NCBI GenBank assembly: GCA_900319885.1
Contig: ONQH01000018.1
Span: 1 to 11,131 of the forward strand
Source of the DNA: Candidatus Avelusimicrobium ruminicola
GTDB taxonomy: Bacteria; Elusimicrobiota; Elusimicrobia; Elusimicrobiales; Elusimicrobiaceae
DNA: 11,131 nt
Reading direction: 5' to 3'
In this document: piece after piece, positions 6,760-11,131 of the stretch
Layout: every line of letters begins with the position of its first letter
Numbering within the stretch: the first letter of the stretch is position 1
The notes under the pieces: generated by a model
Told to the model about the DNA's origin: nothing
Database searches by the model: none
The model's input: the letters and a program-made list of their open reading frames with translations, nothing else
Position numbers and translations under genes: made by a program

Positions 6760-7887
6760 TTATCTATCCCATTTTTTTATTTCGCCGGTGGATACGTTTA
6801 CGTCATACAGTACGGTTTGTACCCGCTGGGAATAGGGTTTGGGTTGATTGATGGTAAGGCGTAAGACGTCATTTTCTTGCAGTTCAAAAAATTCTTCCAA
6901 TTTATCAAAATTCATAAACGGGTGGGCGTGAATTTCCTGTTGGAAAACCCCATTTCTTAATAACGCAACAGAAACTAATTGTTCCCGCGCGGCTAAAGGA
7001 CGAACAGTATGCCCTAATACTTTAAGCAGGGTAGGCGCGGGGGATACTGCGGCAGGTTCCACCTCGTGGGCCAGTTGCAGTACATGGGAAATGGGGGAGG
7101 CCGTATGCAGCGGAGATTGAATAGAAAGCCGTTCTTTGTTTAAAAGATCACTCCACGCGCTAGTGCGTATTTGTTCCAGGGAATATACGCCCACGTGCAA
7201 CCCCACCACTTCGCCATTGACTAATACCGGCGAGCCGCAATAGCCGGTGGCTTCGCGCCGCAGTTGGTCTCTAAGAAAGATACGGTGCGGCCCCACAAAT
7301 AACACGTCTTCGGAAGGCAAGAAAGTATAGTTTCCTCGTACAAAGGCCGGAGATTGCGTTTGCGTAGCGGGCAGCAGTGCTTGCTTGGAAGGAGACAGCA
7401 CTTCAATATGCGGTAAAATTTCTTGCGGAATTTCAAAGATGGCTACGTCGTTGCCGATTTTGTTACCAATATGCCACGACGGGATAGGGGCCAAAATGGT
7501 TTCTGTTCCCTTTTTAATTTTAATAAAAGGGTTTGAACTGATATTATGCATTACGTGTGCGGCGGTTACTCCCCACACGCGTCCCTGTATGTTGAGCGCA
7601 AAAGCAGAGGCGGTATGTCGTCCGTCTGTCGCAATTTGCACTTCAAACACTTTTTTGCGGTAGCGGAAGGCGTTTTTCAAAAAAGCAGTATTGATCTCGC
7701 GCATTTGGGCCGCGCGGGAAGCAAAATCGTGTAGCCGGGCAGTAGCCGCACGGTTGGCTAAAGCGGAACCGGAAACCACAGAGCGTGCCTTTGAAACGGC
7801 TCGTTGCACCCGAATCGGCTTAATGGCCTGAACGGGCAACGCAAAAATAACCAGCAAGGCTACCAGAAATAATTTTTTGTTTCTCAT
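6760..7887 (-). CDS. Exported trypsin-fold protease with Cys nucleophile, copy 1
   Basis: This is the first gene of the protease operon, 375 residues. The signal peptide (about 1-21, MRNKKLFLVALLVIFALPVQA) has a good VQA cleavage site, followed by a basic Arg/Ser/Ala stretch to about 65. The protease domain has His111 in WGVTAAHVM, Asp147 in GNDVAIFEIP and Cys217 in TGYCGSPVLV. His231 lies in VVGLHVGV, exactly 14 residues after the Cys; picornaviral 3C proteases carry a His in a similar G-[IM]-H-V-G-G strand that reads P1 Gln. The C-terminal module (about 295-370) contains FFELQENDVLRLTIN and LYDVNVSTGEI. No Shine-Dalgarno precedes the ATG, and the upstream promoter would start the RNA at or next to the ATG. 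Fold and export are well supported; catalysis and specificity are inference. Confidence 0.85.
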   Translation of the reverse strand: MRNKKLFLVALLVIFALPVQAIKPIRVQRAVSKARSVVSGSALANRAATARLHDFASRAAQMREINTAFLKNAFRYRKKVFEVQIATDGRHTASAFALNIQGRVWGVTAAHVMHNISSNPFIKIKKGTETILAPIPSWHIGNKIGNDVAIFEIPQEILPHIEVLSPSKQALLPATQTQSPAFVRGNYTFLPSEDVLFVGPHRIFLRDQLRREATGYCGSPVLVNGEVVGLHVGVYSLEQIRTSAWSDLLNKERLSIQSPLHTASPISHVLQLAHEVEPAAVSPAPTLLKVLGHTVRPLAAREQLVSVALLRNGVFQQEIHAHPFMNFDKLEEFFELQENDVLRLTINQPKPYSQRVQTVLYDVNVSTGEIKKWDR

Positions 7888-7894
7888 TACTTAT

Positions 7895-7923
7895 ACTATA
7901 GGGTTTTAGAAGAAAACTCACAA
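7895..7923 (-). promoter_or_regulatory. Promoter of the protease operon, probably leaderless
   Basis: On the minus strand the -35 is TTGTGA (7923-7918), the spacer is 17 bp, and the -10 is TATAGT (7900-7895). The expected transcription start, about 7 nt after the -10, falls at 7888-7889, one or two bases before the ATG at 7887. No Shine-Dalgarno is present, which fits a leaderless mRNA. Inferred from consensus and spacing. Confidence 0.6.
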
Positions 7924-7927
7924 GGGT

Positions 7928-7961
7928 CCAAAGGCCTATAAAGGCTCGGCCAAAAGGCCTA
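7928..7961 (-). repeat. Two direct repeats TAGGCCTTT(T)GG upstream of the protease promoter
   Basis: Read on the minus strand, TAGGCCTTTTGG (7961-7950) and TAGGCCTTTGG (7938-7928) lie with their AGGCCT cores 23 bp apart, and the second ends 4 bp before the -35 box. Between them is GCCGAGCC. The position and helical spacing suit a regulator binding site. Because AGGCCT is self-complementary, the region could also fold weakly. Function not established. Confidence 0.5.
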
Positions 7962-7972
7962 GTGTTTTGAAC

Positions 7973-7997
7973 AAAAAACCCGGCTATTAAGCCGGGT
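7973..7997 (-). terminator. Intrinsic terminator of glyA
   Basis: On the minus strand ACCCGGCT (7997-7990) pairs perfectly with AGCCGGGT (7985-7978) around loop TAAT, followed by a T run (complement of the A run at 7973-7978). It lies 24 bp beyond the glyA stop and separates glyA from the protease operon. Confidence 0.9.
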
Positions 7998-8021
7998 GTT
8001 TGTTTGGTAAAAATACCTCTT

Positions 8022-9266
8022 TTACAGTTCTGGGTACAACGGGAATTTTTGCAAAAACTCCTTTACTTGTTTGGCAATCCCCGCTAAATAATTCTCATCC
8101 GCCGCGTGCGTAAGTGCGTCATCAATAAACGCGGCTACTTGCACCATATCATTTTCTTTCATCCCGCGCGTAGTGATAGCAGGCGTGCCAATACGTAACC
8201 CACTAGTGACAAACGGTTTTTCCGGGTCAAAGGGAATGGTGTTTTTGTTGGCGGTAATGCCGGCTTTATCCAGTGCGGCTTCTGCCACTTTTCCCGTCAT
8301 TTTTTTACTACGCAAATCTACGCACATTACGTGACAATCTGTGCCGCCGGCTACTAGGCGGTAGCCGCGTTTTTTTAGTTCGTTAGCCAACGCTTGCGCG
8401 TTAAGTTTAATTTGATGTTGATACGTCTTAAACTGCGGTTTTAACGCTTCGCCGAAACAAACCGCTTTGCCGGCAATCACGTGCATAAGTGGGCCGCCTT
8501 GCGTGCCCGGGAACACGGCCGAGTTAATGGCTTTGGCTAAACTTTCTTTGCACAAAATAAGTCCACCGCGTGGCCCGCGAAGCGTTTTGTGCGTGGTGGT
8601 GGTCACTACGTCGGCATACGGGACGGGAGACGGATATTCGCCCGCCGCTACCAGGCCTGCGTAGTGGGCAATATCGCACGCTAAATACGCGCCGCACGAG
8701 TCGGCAATTTCGCGCAGTTTTTTCCAATCAAAAATACGGGAATAGTTGGATGCCCCGGCCATAATGAGTTTGGGTTTGTGTTCCCGCGCCAATTTAGCGG
8801 CTTCTTCGTAATCAATTTCTTCCGTGTCGGGGCGGACGTTCATAGCAATAATGTTGTAGAGTTTGCCCGAAAAATTTAGTGGATGTCCGTGCGTTAAGTG
8901 CCCGCCGTGGGAAAGGTTTAACCCCAGCACGGTGTCACCGGGTTTTAACAGTGCAAAATAAACCGCCATATTGGCTTGTGCGCCGGAGTGCGGCTGCACG
9001 TTGGCGTGCTCGGCCCCAAAGAGTTTTTTGGCGCGTTCAATGGCTAACGTTTCCACTTGGTCTACAAATTCGCACCCGCCATAGTAGCGTTTGGACGGGT
9101 AGCCTTCCGCATATTTATTGGTTAAAATAGAGCCTTGTGCTTGCATAACCGCCAGAGAAGTAAAATTTTCTGAAGCGATTAGTTCCAGTTTTTCGCGTTG
9201 GCGGTTTAATTCTTTAGAGACGGCGGCAAAAACTTCCGGATCGGTTTGGGCTAATTGGGGGTACAT
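8022..9266 (-). CDS. glyA: Serine hydroxymethyltransferase
   Basis: This PLP enzyme interconverts serine and glycine while loading one-carbon units on tetrahydrofolate in the cytoplasm. The 414 residues match the bacterial family (E. coli 417). Landmarks are LIASENFTS (29-37), [15 protein letters not shown] (50-64), [11 protein letters not shown] (89-99), the SHGGHLTHG loop (119-127), DIAHYAGL (198-205) with the Asp that contacts the PLP ring, and [15 protein letters not shown] with Lys227 as the Schiff-base lysine. [14 protein letters not shown] lies near the C-terminus. All key residues are present. The start is set by a strong AAGGAGA (9278-9272) 5 bp before the ATG. It is a single-gene unit with its own terminator, divergent from the DHS-family gene. 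Confidence 0.98.
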   Translation of the reverse strand: MYPQLAQTDPEVFAAVSKELNRQREKLELIASENFTSLAVMQAQGSILTNKYAEGYPSKRYYGGCEFVDQVETLAIERAKKLFGAEHANVQPHSGAQANMAVYFALLKPGDTVLGLNLSHGGHLTHGHPLNFSGKLYNIIAMNVRPDTEEIDYEEAAKLAREHKPKLIMAGASNYSRIFDWKKLREIADSCGAYLACDIAHYAGLVAAGEYPSPVPYADVVTTTTHKTLRGPRGGLILCKESLAKAINSAVFPGTQGGPLMHVIAGKAVCFGEALKPQFKTYQHQIKLNAQALANELKKRGYRLVAGGTDCHVMCVDLRSKKMTGKVAEAALDKAGITANKNTIPFDPEKPFVTSGLRIGTPAITTRGMKENDMVQVAAFIDDALTHAADENYLAGIAKQVKEFLQKFPLYPEL

Positions 9267-9285
9267 AAAAATCTCCTTAAAAATC

Positions 9286-9314
9286 TTTAATTTTACGTTA
9301 CGATTTAATATAAT
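9286..9314 (+). promoter_or_regulatory. Possible promoter of the DHS-family gene
   Basis: A perfect TATAAT (9309-9314) would start RNA near 9321, about 40 nt before the ATG. The -35 at 17 bp spacing is a weak TTTAAT (9286-9291). The -10 is convincing and the -35 is not. Confidence 0.45.
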
Positions 9315-9333
9315 TTACTAAATAGCAGTACAA
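9305..9333 (-). promoter_or_regulatory. Possible glyA promoter
   Basis: On the minus strand TTGTAC (9333-9328), a 17-bp spacer and TATTAA (9310-9305) give a moderate match, with a start near 9298 and a leader of about 32 nt. It overlaps the -10 box proposed for the divergent gene. Consensus match is only partial. Confidence 0.35.
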
Positions 9334-9344
9334 AAATCCAGTAC

Positions 9345-9350
9345 GAGGTG
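9345..9350 (+). promoter_or_regulatory. Ribosome binding site that sets the DHS-family gene start
   Basis: GAGGTG lies 9 bp before the ATG at 9360. An in-frame GTG at 9348 overlaps this site and has no Shine-Dalgarno of its own, so ATG 9360 is preferred. Confidence 0.65.
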
Positions 9351-9359
9351 AAATCAAAA

Positions 9360-10433
9360 ATGGCAAAACTAACAAAGAAAGACTTTCTCAAAAACACAAT
9401 CAAACACATTGATATGAAAAAGTACAATGTGGTGCCGATGGTGGAAGCGTTTGAGAATATGGCCTACGCCTCCCGCGAAGTGGCCCGGGCAAGTAAAATT
9501 TACAACATGATGCTTAACGATAAAAATTGCTCCGTTATCTTGTGTATTGCGGGCTCTTTGATTTCGGCCGGTATGAAAAAAATCATCGTAGATATGATTC
9601 AAAATCACATGGTAGATGCCATCGTATCCAACGGGGCCAACATTGTAGACCAAGACTTTTTTGAAGCGCTCGGTTTCAAACACTACATTGGTACTCCGTA
9701 CAATCAAGACGATAACCTCTTGCGCGACTTACACATTGACCGCATCTACGATACGTATATTGATGAAGATCAACTCAAAGTATGCGATGAAACCATCTAC
9801 AAAATTTGCAACGCTTTAGAGCCGCGCCCGTATTCTTCCCGCGAATTTATTTGGGAAATGGGTAAATGGCTTGAGAAAAAAGGCAAAGGCAAAGATTCTG
9901 TAGTTTACAACGCCTACAAATACGGGGTACCGATATTTGTGCCGGCTTTTAGCGATTGCTCTGCCGGGTTTGGTTTTGTCATGCACCAGGCTGAAAATCC
10001 TGCCGCGCATATTTCCATTGACAGCGCCAAAGACTTCTTGGAACTGACCAAAATCAAAATGAAAGCCAAAGAAACCGGGCTTATGATGTGGTCCGGCGGC
10101 GTGCCGAAAAACTTTGCGCAAGATACCGTAGTAGCGGCCGAAGCGTTAGGGGCCGAAATCCCCATGCACAAATACGCGGTACAAATTACTGTGGCTGACG
10201 TGCGCGACGGGGCATTATCCGGCTCTACCTTAAAAGAAGCTTCCAGCTGGGGCAAAGTATCTACCGCGCTGGAACAAATGGTTTACGGCGAATGCACCAC
10301 GCTTATCCCGCTCATCATTGGTTACGGATACCACAAAGGTGCTTGGAAAAAACGCAAAGCCACCAACTACGTTAAATTCTTACAAGAAGAAGACGCCAAG
10401 GCGGCTAAAGCCAAAACCAAAAAAACCAAATAA
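9360..10433 (+). CDS. Deoxyhypusine synthase-family protein (bacterial DHS-like)
   Basis: From ATG 9360 the protein has 357 residues with the deoxyhypusine synthase fold throughout. SLISAGMKKIIVDMIQNHMVDAIV (66-89) matches the family's N-terminal nucleotide-binding segment. PIFVPAFSDCSAGFGF lies at 191-206, and GGVPKNF (246-252) matches the family's G-G-G-V-x-K-H. KEASSWGKVS (292-301) carries the active-site Lys299, equivalent by motif to Lys329 of human DHS, and Glu293 matches human Glu323. By my hand alignment human His288 corresponds to Asn251 and human Asp316 to Leu286, so the polyamine pocket differs. True DHS modifies eIF5A, which bacteria lack; bacterial relatives are thought to act in polyamine synthesis such as homospermidine formation, so substrate is open. 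The C-terminus is a Lys-rich tail (KAKTKKTK). The next gene starts 8 bp later and is probably co-transcribed. Confidence 0.88.
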   Translation: MAKLTKKDFLKNTIKHIDMKKYNVVPMVEAFENMAYASREVARASKIYNMMLNDKNCSVILCIAGSLISAGMKKIIVDMIQNHMVDAIVSNGANIVDQDFFEALGFKHYIGTPYNQDDNLLRDLHIDRIYDTYIDEDQLKVCDETIYKICNALEPRPYSSREFIWEMGKWLEKKGKGKDSVVYNAYKYGVPIFVPAFSDCSAGFGFVMHQAENPAAHISIDSAKDFLELTKIKMKAKETGLMMWSGGVPKNFAQDTVVAAEALGAEIPMHKYAVQITVADVRDGALSGSTLKEASSWGKVSTALEQMVYGECTTLIPLIIGYGYHKGAWKKRKATNYVKFLQEEDAKAAKAKTKKTK

Positions 10434-10441
10434 TGTAGTTC

Positions 10442-11131
10442 ATGCGTTTACAAACTGCGCTTGTTAGTTTATTCTTACTGCTCTGCCCGTGTGCTTTATG
10501 CTACGGGCAGTTGCGTTTTGCAAGCGTAGGTGGCGAAAAAGGATATTCTGCCATGCGCGCCAGTTACGAGGCCAACCTGGATAACGGCTGGATTTTAACC
10601 CCTAAATACGGTTATTACCGCATGAGCGATAAAGAAATTGATGAGGCGGGGTCCACGTCTCGTTTTGAATTGCAGGTTCGTTATGAACTGAGTGATTCTT
10701 TTGACGTGTTGGGGGAAATCGGCCTTCAACCGCAGGCGCTGGGGTACGAGTCCGTAATGTATCAAGCGGGGGTGCGCTGGTTGCCTTTTTATTATTTTGC
10801 CGGTATTAAGAACCCGGTGCTTTTGATTAAAGGGGGCCAGGAACGCTACCGCACGTACGTCAATGCGGAAGGAAAAGATTTGCCGTACGGGGCCTTCCGC
10901 CAGGTAGGGACGCGCGGGCAAATTGAGGCGCAGGCCGACGTAGGTTTCCTCCATTTGCAAGGAACCTGGCAGAAAGTGATAAAATATAATAGCCGGGTAC
11001 CGGAAGATATTACTTTTAGTTGGGCAGATGTGCCCTACATGACCGCGGTTCTTCAAGGGTTCTTGAAAGACGCATACGCCTTGCGTATAAGTTATCCTTC
11101 CCGGTATATAACCCCGTATGTTTCTTGGGCG
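10442..11131 (+). CDS. Secreted, probably outer-membrane beta-barrel protein, 5' part
   Basis: The frame is open from ATG 10442 to the right edge (230 codons, no stop), so the C-terminus is missing. Residues 1-22 form a signal peptide (MRLQTALVSLFLLLCPCALC, then YG before Gln23). There is no proper lipobox around the cysteines, so I do not call it a lipoprotein. The rest is rich in short alternating polar/aromatic stretches with Gly, Tyr and Arg, for example WILTPKYGYYRMSD, FELQVRYELSDSFDVLGEIG and YQAGVRWLPFYYFAGI. These suggest antiparallel strands of an outer-membrane barrel. I recognise no specific family. It follows the DHS-family gene by 8 bp with no clear Shine-Dalgarno, so it may depend on translational coupling. 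That the reading frame is real is well supported; barrel topology is inference. Confidence 0.75.
   Translation, partial: MRLQTALVSLFLLLCPCALCYGQLRFASVGGEKGYSAMRASYEANLDNGWILTPKYGYYRMSDKEIDEAGSTSRFELQVRYELSDSFDVLGEIGLQPQALGYESVMYQAGVRWLPFYYFAGIKNPVLLIKGGQERYRTYVNAEGKDLPYGAFRQVGTRGQIEAQADVGFLHLQGTWQKVIKYNSRVPEDITFSWADVPYMTAVLQGFLKDAYALRISYPSRYITPYVSWA

Noticed and set aside
4423-7887. Ordinary HtrA/DegP-type serine proteases
   Set aside because: The nucleophile position is Cys in all three, and the C-terminal module shows no PDZ signature I can recognise.
4423-7887. Phage or viral origin of the 3C-like proteases
   Set aside because: They carry bacterial Sec signal peptides and sit between housekeeping genes with no integrase, repeat or other viral gene nearby.
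9348-9350. GTG as the start of the DHS-family gene
   Set aside because: It is part of the GAGGTG ribosome site serving ATG 9360.
10595-11056. Antisense frame of 153 codons at the right edge
   Set aside because: The plus strand holds an open frame with a signal peptide from 10442 to the edge; the antisense frame has no ribosome site and no protein-like features.
1-11131. CRISPR arrays, tRNA or rRNA genes, insertion sequences
   Set aside because: I saw no spaced repeats, cloverleaf-like sequences, transposase or flanking inverted repeats anywhere in the window.

Overview
The window reads as a Gram-negative bacterial chromosome segment of moderate GC. The support is several Sec signal peptides or membrane anchors, a probable outer-membrane protein, and compact operons with AAGGAG-type ribosome binding sites and simple hairpin terminators. 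No rRNA, tRNA, CRISPR array or mobile element is visible. Lineage cannot be fixed from the sequence alone. Elusimicrobiota is my best guess, from general resemblance rather than a diagnostic marker, and should be held loosely.

Layout, left to right. (1) The 3' part of grpE is followed by a complete dnaK, closed by a strong terminator; no dnaJ follows. (2) A single SPFH/prohibitin-like membrane protein gene has its own well-formed promoter and a terminator. (3) A membrane-anchored Sel1-repeat protein gene starts 18 bp after that terminator. (4) On the minus strand, running towards the Sel1 gene, lies an operon of three tandem paralogous exported proteases (7887 to 4423). (5) glyA (serine hydroxymethyltransferase) is on the minus strand with its own terminator. 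(6) Diverging from glyA is a plus-strand pair: a deoxyhypusine-synthase-family enzyme and, 8 bp later, the start of a gene for a secreted, probably beta-barrel protein that runs off the right edge.

The most notable part is the protease operon. All three proteins have a trypsin/chymotrypsin-like (PA clan) layout with conserved His and Asp, but the residue in the nucleophile position of the usual G-x-S-G-S-P motif is Cys in every copy (G-F-C-G-S-P twice, G-Y-C-G-S-P once). This resembles the Cys nucleophile of picornaviral 3C proteases. The first-transcribed copy also carries a His 14 residues after the Cys, where 3C proteases have their S1 specificity His; the other two have Tyr at +15. All three share a conserved C-terminal module that I do not recognise. 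The operon has a consensus-like promoter placed so that its mRNA would be leaderless, and two copies of TAGGCCTTT(T)GG lie just upstream of the -35 box.

Functional theme: cytoplasmic protein folding (GrpE/DnaK) lies beside several envelope genes (SPFH protein, Sel1 protein, exported proteases, secreted barrel-like protein). glyA supplies one-carbon units. The DHS-family enzyme probably acts in polyamine chemistry, since bacteria lack the eIF5A substrate of true deoxyhypusine synthase.
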